A stretch of 64,000 bases of DNA from contig CM048744.1 of NCBI GenBank assembly GCA_026315105.1, positions 660,055,676-660,119,675 on the forward strand, in the 5' to 3' direction. The notes below the pieces were generated by a model that did no database searches, was not told the DNA's origin, and saw nothing but the letters and a program-made list of their open reading frames with translations. Shown here one piece after another: positions 49,110 to 52,731 of the stretch. The position numbers and the translations under genes are program-made. Source of the DNA: Locusta migratoria (lineage: Eukaryota > Arthropoda > Insecta > Orthoptera > Acrididae). How positions within the stretch are numbered: the first letter of the stretch is position 1; each line of letters starts with the position of its first letter.

Positions 49110-49793
49110 GAGGGTGGGGGGTGGCGGGGGGTCCTTAGTATGACAGAATCATGAATCACAACTTCAGTCAGATTATTTAGAACATTTTCCAAGAAGACAA
49201 GATATACACAGAGCACGTCTATTAAAAAGTGAGTATAATACAGTTTATTCTCTAATATACTCTTACAATACTACAAATCTAGTTGATGTAGCTACAAATT
49301 GAAATTACAGGTTTTACAACTGCAGTGAAAACACCATGTACTAGTAAATACAACACTTAAATTCAGAGAATAGTTGTATCCTTAACAAATAACACTACAC
49401 TTAACAAAACTTGTTTTGAAGAAAAGAAATGCCAAATAAAAATATCTTACCTCAACACACATGGTTTCCAGCATAACTTCAGCACATTTCTCAATAATGC
49501 CCTCTAACTGGAAAAGAGTTGCTGCAGCTACTACAGAAACAATATCTGAAGGCTCCAAAGTAGTTTCATCCATGTATAAAGATCCAAATACTGTCTGTAA
49601 AGCTGAAAATCAAAAGTAATAAAACTGAGTTCTATTGACTGGCACACAGGTTTAAAAAAAATCACATTTTCCATAGAAAAAGGAGATAATACGAACCACT
49701 AACTGTTATTTTTGGATCAACAATTTTTATGTTAACAGTGTCTTCATCAGTTTCTCTCCATGCCCCCGAAAACATACTTGCAAAGTATGGACT
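2117..49793 (-). CDS. gcl: germ cell-less (BTB-BACK protein), eight 3'-terminal exons, 5' end missing
   Basis: Spliced minus-strand gene with exons 49,793-49,697; 49,602-49,451; 45,172-45,042; 36,419-36,244; 23,819-23,618; 22,097-21,882; 18,215-18,125; 2,332-2,117. All introns have GT and AG ends, and junction phases (1,0,2,1,2,2,0) agree on both sides, giving 426 residues and a TGA stop. The order of segments follows germ cell-less/GMCL1: second half of the BTB domain, BACK region, then the conserved C-terminal domain with MWRWMDFNNGLDL and RRHFMVRVRV. Known members sit at the nuclear envelope. In Drosophila, Gcl is a Cullin-3 adaptor needed for germ-cell fate through degradation of Torso. 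Human GMCL1 is about 515 residues, so roughly 90-100 N-terminal residues are missing here; no exon for them was found up to 64,000. Introns are 94 bp, 4.3, 8.6, 12.4, 1.5, 3.7 and 15.8 kb and are filled with transposon remains. No frame lesion is visible, so the gene looks functional. Confidence 0.95.
2400..3370. repeat. foldback element with ~400-bp inverted arms
   Basis: The arm from about 2,400 to 2,795 is repeated in reverse complement from about 2,938 to 3,370, separated by a spacer of about 140 bp. Both arms carry TTAAAAGAAATGC at the outer side, the CTAGTT near the hairpin motif, and AACATTAATTAGTGAAGTGC at the inner side. There are scattered differences and small indels. No transposase is visible, so this is a non-autonomous foldback or long-TIR element next to the last gcl exon. 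Confidence 0.85.
3540..4120 (-). pseudogene. Tc1-like transposase remnant
   Basis: Broken minus-strand reading frames contain FQQDN followed by a downstream His. This is the second catalytic Asp region of Tc1/mariner transposases. A downstream frame reads EAAWTAVPQQDTQNLLAAV, like the C-terminal helix of Tc1-type proteins. Frames are interrupted by stops. Clear terminal repeats were not found. Confidence 0.5.
4350..4786. other. no recognisable feature
   Basis: Intronic, AT-rich sequence. No coding similarity or repeat structure was seen. Confidence 0.5.
4787..4907. repeat. first copy of a direct repeat, possible 5' LTR fragment
   Basis: Shares GACAATCTTTGCACGG, CCAAAG.ATAG.TAAG and flanking bases with 5,486-5,610. 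The pair lies in direct orientation about 700 bp apart. Interpreted as an LTR fragment because a guanine-rich polypurine tract precedes the second copy. Confidence 0.4.
5477..5790. repeat. second copy of the direct repeat, possible 3' LTR
   Basis: Begins TGTAGTGTAGCCAGCC directly after a G-rich polypurine tract (5,456-5,475). It contains the segment shared with 4,787-4,907 and an AATAAA near 5,741. The layout fits the 3' LTR of a heavily deleted LTR retrotransposon. The internal 570 bp has a short frame with MDVDTPLSERPSKEK, but no gag or pol domain is recognised. Confidence 0.4.
5840..7750. other. no recognisable feature
   Basis: AT-rich intron sequence. Short open frames have no recognisable similarity. 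No inverted or tandem structure was noticed. Confidence 0.5.
7757..7830 (+). repeat. tRNA-like sequence, probable SINE head
   Basis: Box A-like TGGTCTTGTGGTAACG, a 4-bp anticodon-type stem (CTGG/CCAG) and box B GGTTCGATTCC are all present with tRNA spacing. The 5' and 3' ends do not pair as an acceptor stem. This is more likely a tRNA-derived SINE head or pseudo-tRNA than a working tRNA. Confidence 0.55.
8385..9090. repeat. possible MITE with ATCGATG-rich inverted ends
   Basis: ACATCGATGGGAACATC at about 8,386 and the inverted form of ATCGATGGTATGAAAACATC at about 9,063-9,082 face each other. Several more ATCAATG/ATATC motifs lie inside the left end. The pattern resembles hAT-type non-autonomous elements, but target duplications were not identified. 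Confidence 0.3.
9713..9915 (+). repeat. tRNA-derived SINE
   Basis: The head CCAGTGGACAGTATAG, followed by box B-like GGTTTGATTCC, is followed by the body CAGATTTTCTCC, GGGATTGGGTGTTGTGTTG and CATCATCATTTCATCAT. This is a common polyneopteran SINE layout. It is diverged and lies in the last gcl intron, opposite to the gene. Confidence 0.75.
10588..11497. repeat. foldback element with ~240-bp inverted arms
   Basis: 10,588-10,836 recurs in reverse complement at 11,262-11,497 with only scattered differences. Shared blocks include CATCAAAAACATAAAATG, TTCCTTCCACCATAAAAAG, AGATCTCATGGGAAACCAAG and ATACATCTTTATTTCTATAA. A third, more diverged partial copy of the right arm lies at about 10,980-11,120. 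No coding sequence is visible. Confidence 0.85.
11500..11885. repeat. GC-richer segment, possible LTR
   Basis: Markedly richer in GC than its surroundings. It ends near TAATAAAGTAATTTGTGTTG just before gypsy-type pol sequence. That position suggests a 5' LTR with an internal deletion, but no second LTR was found. Confidence 0.3.
11890..12270 (+). pseudogene. Ty3/gypsy reverse transcriptase fragment
   Basis: Shifted plus-strand frames read TRFDELLDAGVLHPSP at the N-terminal end of the RT. Further on, GISRRQ.. (the P.DI.KTA. region) is followed by DDILIF, the RT active-site strand. The stretch between these blocks is shortened and interrupted by stops, so it is a dead pol remnant. Confidence 0.7.
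12275..12900. other. no recognisable feature
   Basis: Intron sequence with no recognised domain. It becomes purine-rich toward 12,810-12,860, leading into the Penelope-like remnant. Confidence 0.4.
12940..14140 (-). pseudogene. Penelope-like element, C-terminal RT part
   Basis: A minus-strand frame (14,113-13,760) reads SFSAQHTTFRNVNLYLTNGS, then HFKPTNQEQHLYFHSCHSF. This is the post-catalytic RT region of Penelope-like elements (FLDV.(I/L)Y..NG....(V/I)H.KPT....L...SCHP). Downstream frames continue through PVAQHTAEH..F.F.GC and end SFSELHR. A G-run at 13,167-13,179 and several frameshifts break it. Confidence 0.7.
14145..15320. other. mostly unassigned intron sequence
   Basis: Contains an A-run at about 14,871-14,886 and a G-run at 15,223-15,239. 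A stretch starting TGTTGAGCGTCTCATAG near 14,217 could be the start of a solo LTR, but no end or duplicate was found. Confidence 0.35.
15321..15545 (+). repeat. palindromic-repeat family, single arm
   Basis: One arm of the family described at 62,308-62,735. It begins AATGGAAAGTCCAGGTTGG, contains the hairpin block GGCTATGGCC preceded on the minus strand by CTGAAGA, and ends CTGCCACACTTCG where the palindrome centre would be. Confidence 0.85.
15997..17326 (+). mobile_element. mariner-type transposon with both terminal repeats, inactive
   Basis: Terminal repeats GGGTGTTTCAAAAAGAATAT and, inverted at the right end, GGGTGTTTCTAAAAGAATAT are flanked by TA duplications. Between them, plus-strand frames show FSDEANFHVRGQV (first catalytic Asp region), a degraded FQQDW-like block after a C-run at 16,877-16,892, and SPDLTPCDFFLWGFIKDN (third acidic residue). 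Stops and frame shifts separate these blocks. About 1.33 kb, the usual size for mariner-like elements. Confidence 0.85.
17330..17920. other. no recognisable feature
   Basis: Intron sequence just downstream (in gene direction) of gcl exon 18,125-18,215. No repeat or coding similarity was recognised. Confidence 0.5.
18125..18215 (-). CDS. gcl: gcl exon: C-terminal beta-strand segment
   Basis: A 91-nt exon coding VRVACYSNNGQVIVTQSSGI and then KTLALFKNEE. It matches the RLRLASFDSSGK..CS.TTGYQ.LTLEKDQE stretch of GMCL1. The acceptor is ctttccag and the donor GTAAGC, phase 0. The 15.8-kb intron that follows is the largest in the window. Confidence 0.95.
18430..18660. repeat. diverged arm of a Penelope-type palindromic repeat
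   Basis: Same order of blocks as the palindromic family (paired block near GGCCATAACC, then CACACACATTCATGCAATCAC and CAACCATCACGTCCGGC), but strongly diverged. On the minus strand it shows GGCCGAAAA with an upstream CCGACAA, a decayed form of the recurrent hairpin motif. Confidence 0.55.
18960..19290 (-). pseudogene. second Penelope-like fragment
   Basis: Shares long blocks with 13,080-13,300, including CAGTTCAGAAGAGCTGG, TGACACAGCCATTGAAA and CAGCTGCATATTGTGCCAC. The antisense reading again ends SELHR. It represents the far C-terminal part of the element. The purine-rich stretch 18,660-18,955 before it probably belongs to the same insertion. Confidence 0.6.
19340..19417. repeat. (GA)n microsatellite
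   Basis: More than 30 GA units with one CA interruption, preceded by (AC)n at 19,318-19,334. Confidence 0.97.
19430..19970. other. no recognisable feature
   Basis: Intron sequence between the GA repeat and the LINE copy. Nothing was recognised. Confidence 0.45.
19975..21545 (-). pseudogene. LINE reverse transcriptase, copy A (FADD present)
   Basis: Minus-strand frames 21,043-20,432 and 20,456-20,160 are contiguous RT parts. They include KMYETGEIPSD, PIPKKPGTERCENYRTISLL, FVDLEKAFDNVDW, GVRQGCSLCPMLINLYIE and, after a frameshift near 20,450, MRFADDIVIL, the catalytic strand with both Asp intact. QFGFR in the fingers is damaged. Upstream endonuclease sequence is only partly present, to about 21,545; the 3' end is cut near 19,975. 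It lies in the same orientation as gcl within an intron. Confidence 0.85.
21546..21880. other. no recognisable feature
   Basis: Short stretch starting with a C-run (21,548-21,557), adjoining the gcl exon. Nothing was recognised. Confidence 0.45.
21882..22097 (-). CDS. gcl: gcl exon: C-terminal domain
   Basis: Codes PEEMNNQEFWSSCMRLGRIV, then MWRWMDFNNGLDLVW and RRHFMVR. It matches the RCGR.L.....YCWRW.GFNFG.DLL region of GMCL1. The acceptor is ttgctacag and the donor GTTAGT, phase 2. The adjacent LINE copy at 20-21.5 kb sits in the next intron. Confidence 0.96.
22100..23280. other. intron, no recognisable feature
   Basis: Most of the 1.5-kb intron between two gcl exons. It is AT-rich with a C-run at about 22,797-22,810. 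No coding or repeat structure was seen until about 23,300. Confidence 0.5.
23285..23360 (-). repeat. repeat 3' end with hairpin and AATAAA
   Basis: On the minus strand CTGAGGA, T, then an imperfect inverted pair (AGCTTT / AAAGATT), GAAAC, and AATAAA 14 nt further on (plus 23,301-23,306). Same geometry as the modules at 2.4, 48.0 and 62.8 kb. The rest of the repeat is not delimited. Confidence 0.5.
23618..23819 (-). CDS. gcl: gcl exon: conserved central/C-terminal domain
   Basis: Codes IPFLLTEEGKKYVETFRSLR, then LQHIITHYADL and DNIIPQNWL. This is the most diagnostic part: Gcl proteins share FL.T.EG..(F/Y)V..FR.LR.QY and a (D/N).(I/V)(I/V)P..WL motif. The acceptor is ttactag and the donor GTGAGG, phase 2, followed by a short 1.5-kb intron. 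Confidence 0.97.
23825..24600. other. mostly unassigned, short Penelope-type repeat scrap
   Basis: At about 23,925-24,000 the words GCTACTCACCAATCAGCAG and ATGCAAGCTGTCTATACC resemble the ends of Penelope-type repeats, strongly decayed. The rest is unassigned; a 142-residue open frame at 24,353-24,781 runs into a SINE and is not a gene. Confidence 0.4.
24602..24866 (-). repeat. tRNA-derived SINE
   Basis: Read on the minus strand: GAGGTGGTGCAGTGGTAACA (box A region), CACTGGACTCACATTC, box B-like GGTTCAAATCC, then body blocks CCATCCAGATTTAGG and TCCCTAAT. It ends in CATCGACAGCGGGGTC-type sequence. The tRNA-related head is well conserved, and the element is nearly full length for this family. 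Confidence 0.85.
24955..25600 (-). pseudogene. LINE 3'-region remnant
   Basis: A minus-strand frame reads TKYLGIPIMNNFNLKEHTEN, the (K/R)YLG..ID..L....H motif that follows the RT domain in many non-LTR elements. The downstream segment continues but is full of stops. A C-run lies at about 25,270-25,277. Confidence 0.5.
25665..25835. repeat. near-perfect palindromic MITE (~80-bp arms)
   Basis: Left arm 25,673-25,750 and right arm 25,752-25,835 are inverted copies with almost no loop. Shared blocks include CTTGTTACCT, TTTATTTTATTTTCAC and GGGTTAT. Both strands therefore encode similar peptides (FILFS.P.FWVI on each). No protein is implied; it is a hairpin-forming element. Confidence 0.85.
25840..26215. 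other. no recognisable feature
   Basis: Short open frames only. Nothing was recognised between the palindrome and the Tigger-like fragment. Confidence 0.4.
26220..26735 (+). pseudogene. Tigger/pogo-like transposase C-terminal fragment
   Basis: Plus-strand frames read LIDAIDEGEDMNEKLHQLNL, then KDMAFILARCWENV. After a stop comes TDVDLNEWLALVDRYEVSD. This matches the tail of Jerky/Tigger-type DDE proteins, where KD..F..A.(A/S)W..V is typical. The catalytic core is absent and one stop interrupts it. Confidence 0.6.
26960..27975. other. no recognisable feature
   Basis: Intron sequence. Short frames have no recognised similarity. Confidence 0.5.
27980..28735 (+). pseudogene. mariner-type transposase fragment
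   Basis: Frames give a helix-turn-helix-like part (IHRWYHQFQNTGCLC), a degraded first catalytic block (GSEKPHKIVQQIHQDSPKV), then FFFGEPSVTDTSYLDTLEQW and FIFQQDGAPSYW with the second Asp. It ends AWPPYSHDLMP, with the third block degraded. No terminal repeats; truncated right after the third acidic position. It is related to, but not a copy of, the element at 16-17.3 kb. Confidence 0.8.
28740..31220. other. mostly unassigned intron sequence
   Basis: No convincing coding or repeat structure. A plus-strand frame at about 30,910-31,047 (TTERLLAAITVQTKAYLQ) is open but unrecognised. Confidence 0.45.
31226..32360 (-). mobile_element. Tc1-like transposon with terminal repeats, inactive
   Basis: The left end GTGATTAGCCAGTAGATTC and the inverted right end CACTGATTAGTCATAACATT are about 1.13 kb apart with TA at both borders. 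The minus strand carries a full-length but stop-ridden transposase: a helix-turn-helix-like N-terminal part near 32,200-32,100 and blocks such as SYFFGNIHVHICGSRGAL. A lasting open frame does not exist. Common Tc1/mariner-superfamily type in arthropods. Confidence 0.75.
32365..33505. other. no recognisable feature
   Basis: Intron sequence with a C-rich spot at 32,828-32,836 and an A-run at 32,964-32,980. Nothing else was recognised. Confidence 0.45.
33510..34103 (-). mobile_element. internally deleted mariner (N- and C-terminal ends only)
   Basis: Terminal repeats GAGGTGCATTCAAGTT (left) and, inverted, GAGGTGCATTCAAGTTC (right), with a TA duplication on each side (33,508-33,509 and 34,104-34,105). 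The minus strand codes an HTH start (RVVTPIEINRQLKETCGDGV, then MDVLKVRSWV). After a deletion comes the C-terminal PKEAFAAAMESWHQCCEKCV. All three catalytic acidic blocks are gone. Confidence 0.85.
34110..35210. other. no recognisable feature
   Basis: Intron sequence with C-rich runs near 34,926-34,956. Short proline-rich frames there are composition artefacts. Confidence 0.45.
35213..35580. repeat. palindromic-repeat family, two inverted arms
   Basis: The forward arm (35,213 to about 35,410) is followed by a reverse arm (about 35,425-35,580). Each arm has the GGCCAT/ATGGCC hairpin block (35,338-35,359 minus; 35,466-35,487 plus) next to CTGAAGA. More diverged than the copy at 62.3 kb. Confidence 0.85.
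35585..36240. other. no recognisable feature
   Basis: Intron sequence adjoining gcl exon 36,244-36,419. Nothing was recognised. Confidence 0.45.
36244..36419 (-). CDS. gcl: gcl exon: BACK region, second part
   Basis: Codes SEDLMTKLVRCVDLFV, SSELSLYIFLRRWLYQKL and then a hydrophilic stretch ending QNTRK. It corresponds to the NVMKQLI..SNLFVMQ.E.D.Y.ALKKW segment of GMCL1. The acceptor is tgttccag. The donor is GTGAGA, phase 1; the following exon completes a Gly codon. Confidence 0.95.
36540..36604. repeat. (TC)n microsatellite
   Basis: Over 30 uninterrupted TC units, about 120 bp from a gcl exon boundary on the upstream side of the gene. Confidence 0.97.
36820..37135. repeat. palindromic-repeat family, forward arm plus truncated reverse arm
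   Basis: Forward arm 36,820-37,025 with the hairpin block at 36,926-36,947. The reverse arm keeps only its outer part (about 37,028-37,135), ending GGACTTTCCATTG. The inner hairpin block of the second arm is deleted. Confidence 0.8.
37140..38695. other. mostly unassigned, A-run and G-run
   Basis: Holds an A-run at 38,261-38,291 and a G-rich tract at 38,366-38,391. A 136-codon minus frame (37,686-37,276) has no recognisable similarity and is not supported as a gene. Confidence 0.45.
38697..38893 (-). repeat. palindromic-repeat family, single reverse arm
   Basis: Begins at the palindrome centre (CACTTCGAAGTGCGGC) and runs outward through the hairpin block 38,777-38,798 to GTTGTAAACTGTCC. Only one arm is present. 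Confidence 0.85.
38985..39028. repeat. (AAT)n/(AAAT)n microsatellite
   Basis: AT-rich trinucleotide units changing to tetranucleotide units. Confidence 0.9.
39130..39265 (-). repeat. 3'-end remnant of the 20-kb/51-kb LINE family
   Basis: CTGTTTGATACAGCTCTCCA, CTCTTCATCTC and CTACATCC blocks correspond to the 3' end of the LINE at 51,055-51,190. It is a short, diverged tail without RT sequence. Confidence 0.5.
39270..39585. other. no recognisable feature
   Basis: Unassigned sequence ending in an A-run (39,495-39,504) just before the LINE remnant. Confidence 0.4.
39590..42190 (-). pseudogene. I/jockey-group LINE, degraded
   Basis: Read on the minus strand from about 42,180: broken endonuclease-like frames. 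The RT frame 40,965-40,363 has YDTTWHHHILAMFYKWVLQG, QVRVGTSLSSLFVQENGIPQ and GS. The catalytic strand is mutated (SSLYAYDF where YADD or YVDD is expected). Further 3' frames (40,254-39,595) correspond to the C-terminal region, which in this group can carry RNase H. Several stops and frameshifts; not active. Confidence 0.75.
42195..42930. other. no recognisable feature
   Basis: Intron sequence between two LINE remnants. Nothing was recognised. Confidence 0.4.
42935..44715 (-). pseudogene. CR1-like LINE, degraded
   Basis: Minus-strand C-terminal frame 43,416-43,012: VQTRLEYYSNVWYLQQISLK, EAVQRRAARLVTGRF and LWELDWLLLEERQRSF. This is typical of the region after the RT in CR1/jockey-type LINEs. 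Upstream pieces near 44,060-43,790 read FRKRRSC..QLALFSH and VFF.FKKAFD (RT fingers/palm) with stops. The far 5' part (44,605-44,414) reads RKQKLLHSRFRKEL. A T-run interrupts at 44,429-44,450. Confidence 0.8.
45042..45172 (-). CDS. gcl: gcl exon: BACK region
   Basis: Starts TAVGYYEAACEYGL, matching the GYY.(S/A)A..YG motif of the GMCL1 BACK region, and runs through an amphipathic helix to DLVKSI. The acceptor is ctttcag and the donor GTAAGA, ending in phase 2 (AG), which the next exon completes to AGT (Ser). Confidence 0.95.
45175..45605. other. no recognisable feature
   Basis: Intron sequence upstream of gcl exon 45,042-45,172. Nothing was recognised. Confidence 0.4.
45607..46882. mobile_element. 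non-autonomous DNA transposon with ~28-bp terminal repeats
   Basis: The left end ATATTTACTCAAATCTAAGC and the inverted right end ATATTTATTCAAATCTAAGC enclose about 1.27 kb. Subterminal repetition of AAGCC/TAGGCC words occurs at the left. No transposase domain is recognised. A short frame near 46,100-46,260 (ETRDRYRNLKKNAIKYEILK) is open but unidentified. This repeat style is widespread in large insect genomes. Confidence 0.75.
46885..47215. other. no recognisable feature
   Basis: Purine-rich toward 46,890-47,000. Nothing was recognised. Confidence 0.4.
47222..47300. repeat. partial unit of the 48.2-kb tandem repeat
   Basis: CTAATCTTAATAAAACTTTG followed by CACATTTGAGCTTCAAAAG matches the segment TTGATGAAATTTTGCACATT / CAACCCTCAAAACAG of the 130-bp unit. 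It is cut by the SINE that starts at about 47,325. Confidence 0.5.
47325..47500 (-). repeat. tRNA-derived SINE with internal microsatellite
   Basis: Shares GACTAAACTGCTGAGGTCAT, TTACAAACTACTTAAACTAA and GAGGACTCAAACC with the SINEs at 54.4 and 54.8 kb. Its central short AC stretch has expanded to (AC)n-(GC)n at 47,396-47,482. The tRNA-like head is lost. Confidence 0.75.
47396..47482. repeat. (AC)n-(GC)n compound microsatellite
   Basis: About 28 AC units followed by about 10 GC units and ACGC steps, inside the SINE. Confidence 0.97.
47505..48082. repeat. foldback element with ~150-bp inverted arms
   Basis: 47,505-47,662 recurs in reverse complement at 47,925-48,082. Shared blocks include ATTTAAATGAT, GAGGTTGCTTGA, TAGATTATTTAT, AGCCCATCATCTGG and AGATACATATACAG. 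Both arms carry the recurrent hairpin motif. The AT-rich centre has no coding sequence. Confidence 0.85.
48195..48545 (+). repeat. ~130-bp tandem repeat, about 2.7 units
   Basis: Unit starts at 48,195, 48,325 and about 48,452 with CAGGAAAGTCACTG-like starts. Each contains ATGGT(G/A)CAT.G(C/T)GGAG and GATG.AATTTTGC.CATT. Units differ by roughly 15-25% by eye. Confidence 0.8.
48575..48735 (+). repeat. purine-rich tract linked to the tandem repeat
   Basis: Long GGAG/GAGA-rich stretch with a G-run at 48,697-48,704. The same pairing of tandem unit and purine tract occurs inverted at 61.6-62.2 kb. Confidence 0.7.
48740..49450. other. unassigned, one (TC)n run
   Basis: Contains (TC)n at 49,073-49,106 and G-rich sequence to 49,132. 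Otherwise nothing was recognised next to the gcl BTB exons. Confidence 0.5.
49451..49602 (-). CDS. gcl: gcl exon: end of BTB, start of BACK
   Basis: Codes ALQTVFGSLYMDE, then the hallmark stretch AAATLFQLEGIIEKCAE, ending in ETMCVE. It aligns residue for residue with the GSLYRD...LAAA.LLQL.G region of GMCL1. The acceptor is ttttcag and the donor GTAAGA, ending in phase 0. It lies only 94 bp from the upstream exon, the shortest intron seen. Confidence 0.96.
49697..49793 (-). CDS. gcl: gcl exon: BTB domain, middle part
   Basis: Codes SPYFASMFSGAWRE and then an acidic stretch up to DPKITVS. This is the BTB segment that follows the LHKVYL-type strand in Gcl proteins. The acceptor is preceded by a pyrimidine-rich tract (ttctttccccag). 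The donor is GTTCGT, a weak match, but it is required to keep phase 1 with the next exon (G + CT = Ala). The first base could be 49,793 or 49,791, because AG occurs twice. Confidence 0.92.
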
Positions 49794-49799
49794 CTGGGG

Positions 49800-50695
49800 A
49801 AAGAAATATGTTTTTAATTGACAAATTAGGTGCATTAATTTTAACTAATTTAAATGATATGGATGACCATTAAAGTGTTGTTTGGAAGCTCCAAAGTAAA
49901 CAGGTCCTTAGCTTCCAAAATCGTTAATATTAACAGTGAATAATGAATTAGGCAAAGTTTCAAACTAAATTTCCAAACATATGATAAATTTCAGTGTGTT
50001 ACAATGATGATGTGAAATCCAAATGTTAAACAGTACAAATACCAACCACTGCAATGATACACCATTAAAACTGACTTATAAGGACTGCTACAAACTGAAA
50101 ATATTATCTGAAACTAACAACAGACATTGTTGTAAGTTACTGTACAGGATTTCTCTTGTAGTTCAAGAACATTGTCACTAACAGTACAGTTCATCTAGAA
50201 GTGAAACAAGTCAGTTTTCATTGTTCTGGTGCTACTCAGAATCTACTGACAGTATAGGTAAGATGTGAAGTCAATTAAAGTAACTCGGTGAAAAGTGTAC
50301 CACAAAAGATAGAACTAGGTAATACATACTAGCAAAAGGAGGTTAAACATACTATTTCCCATACATGGTATTTTTGGTATGAACAAGTGCAAAATATATT
50401 TGTTTATACTGTGTATATGGCCAGTAAAACTCTTAAATCTTATCAATATGATGCATATCTGCATAGTACAGAGTACCGATCCTGTGATGCTACAAATGTA
50501 TCTATTTTTCCAGCACTCTGCTCAAAGATAAAGTGTTCAGAGTAGAAAGTGTGCTCTTTCATCTCAAACAGCTGAAAACTCTTAACGACTTGCTGAAATG
50601 AGCCCGCTAGCTGAAAGATGTGGCCAGGAGACAGCAACACCATTCTGGTGCAGAACATGCAGCACTGCATAATGTTACTCATGTCAATGACTCAA
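49800..50695. other. no recognisable feature
   Basis: Presumed first part of the large intron upstream of the BTB exon. Nothing was recognised. Confidence 0.45.
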
Positions 50696-50699
50696 ATAA

Positions 50700-51035
50700 T
50701 GGAAATACCTTAAAGGATTTAACAATATTTTGGGAAGGATAGGTTGCTACTCACCAAAGAGATGCCCGATGAGCCTCAGAAAAGCACACATAACAGAATA
50801 TACAAAAAATTAAGCTTTCAGCTGTTAAGCCTTCATCTGCACAGAGAACGCGCAGGCACACATGCACACACGCCGACTCCGGCTGTTGCGGCAGTCCAGC
50901 CAATTGGGTGTGCACGTGTGCATGCGTCCTCAGTGGCAGATGAATGCTTAACAGACGAAAGCTTCATTTTTTTGTTTATTTAGTCATGTGAGCCTTTCTG
51001 TGGCTCATCAGGCATTTCTGGCAACCTATCCTTTC
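50700..51035. repeat. Penelope-type palindromic repeat, second family
   Basis: The left arm (GGGAAGGATAGGTTGC, then CCCGATGAGCC) and the inverted right arm (GGCTCATCAGGC, then GCAACCTATCCTTTCC) face each other. Hairpin-type blocks are at 50,816-50,840 (minus) and 50,937-50,962 (plus, GATGAATGC..ACGAAAGC). The right arm is cut by the LINE whose (CAA)n tail starts at 51,036. Confidence 0.75.
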
Positions 51036-52645
51036 CATGTTGTTGTTGTGGTCTTCAGTTTGCAGACTGGTTTGATGCAGCACTCCACACTACACTGTCC
51101 TGTGCAAGTTTCTTCATCTGAGAATACGTTCGGCAACCTATATCCTTTTAAATCTGATTACTGTATTTGTCTCTCAGTCTCCCCTCTATGATTTTTATCC
51201 CATACATTTCCTTCTAATGCCAAGTTGACAATTGCTTGATGTCTCAGAATGTGTCCAACGAACCTATCCCTTCTCTTAGTTAGGATATGCCAGAAACTCC
51301 TTTTCTCCCCAAATCGGTTAAGCACCTTCTCATTAGTCACATGATCTACCCATCTACTCTTCATCATTTGTCTGTACCACCACATTTCAAAAGCTTCTAT
51401 AATCTTTATGTCTGAACTCCTTATCGTCCATGTTTCACTGCCATACAATGCTACACTCCAGACAAATGCTTTCAGAAAGGACTTCCTTACATTTAAATTA
51501 ATATTGGATGTTAACAAGTTTCGCTTCTTTAGAAACATTTTTCTCCCTATAGCCATTCTGCATTTTATACCTTCTTTACTTCAGCCAACAGAAGTTATCT
51601 TGCTACCCAAATAACAAAACTCATATACTACTTTTATTGTCTCATTGCCTAATCTAATTCCTTCAGCATCGCCTGATTTTCTGACATTCCATTCCATTAC
51701 CTTCGTTTTATTCTTGTTAATGTTCATCTTATATCTTCCTTTCAAGACACTTTCCATTCCATTCAATTGCTCTTCCAAATTCTTTGCAGTCTCTGACAAT
51801 ATTACTATGTCAACGGCAAACCGAAATGTTTTTATTTGTTCTCTCTGCACTTTAATGCCCTCTCCAAATTTCTCCTTCCTTTCCTTCACTGTTTGCTCAA
51901 TGTACAGATTGAACAACATTGGGGAAAGGCTACAACCCTGTCTTACTCCCTTCTCAACCTCTGCGTCCCTTTCTTGCCCTTCGACTCTATTAATCACTCT
52001 CTGGTTTTTGTATAGGTTGAATATAACTCTTTGCTCCCTTTATTTTCCCCCTGCTACCTTCAGAATTTGGAAGTGTGCATTCCAGTCAACACTATCAAAA
52101 GGTTTCTCCAAATATACAAACGCCAAAAAGTAGGTTTGCTCTTCCTTAGCCTATCTTCTAAGATAAGTCGTAATGTGAGTATTGCCTCCTGTGTTCCTAC
52201 ATTTCTCCTAAATCCAAACTGATCTTCTCCGAGGTCAGATTCCACAAGTTTTTTCCATTCGTCTATAAATAATTCGTGTTAGTATTTTGAAACCATGACT
52301 TATTAAACTGATAGTTCTGTAATTTTCACACTTGTCTGCACTTGCTTTCTTTGGAATTGGAATAACGATATTCTTCTTGAAGTCGGAGGGTATTTCCCCT
52401 GTCTCATACATCTTACATACCAAGTCGAACATAATTTTTTTTTCTTTTTTTTATGACTGGCTCTCCTAACGAAATCAGCAGTTCAGGCTGAATATTGTCT
52501 ACTCCAGGGTCTTATTTTGACTTAAGTCCTTCAGCGCTCTGTGAAATTCTTCTCGCAGTACCATATTCCATATCGCATCTTCTTCCACTTCGTCTTCCCT
52601 TTCTGGAATACTGCCTTGAAGTTTATTTCCTTGGTATAGAACCCT
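51036..52645 (-). pseudogene. LINE reverse transcriptase, copy B (active site FAVD)
   Basis: Same family as copy A. Minus-strand frames cover KMYETGEIPSDFKKN, ENYRTISLISHGFK, QFGFRRNVGTQEAILTLRLI, EKGVRQGCSLSPMLFNLYIE, then RFAVDIVIL, where Asp is replaced by Val in FADD. The C-terminal part KAFVWSVALYGSETWTI and VGHILRH is preserved. The 3' end has a short CAA tail (51,036-51,050), so the 3' terminus is intact; the 5' end is truncated near 52,645. Frame breaks show it is dead. Confidence 0.88.
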
Positions 52646-52649
52646 GAGC

Positions 52650-52678
52650 ACAGGTGTGACAGCATCACAAATAAATAA

Positions 52679-52731
<53 letters not shown>

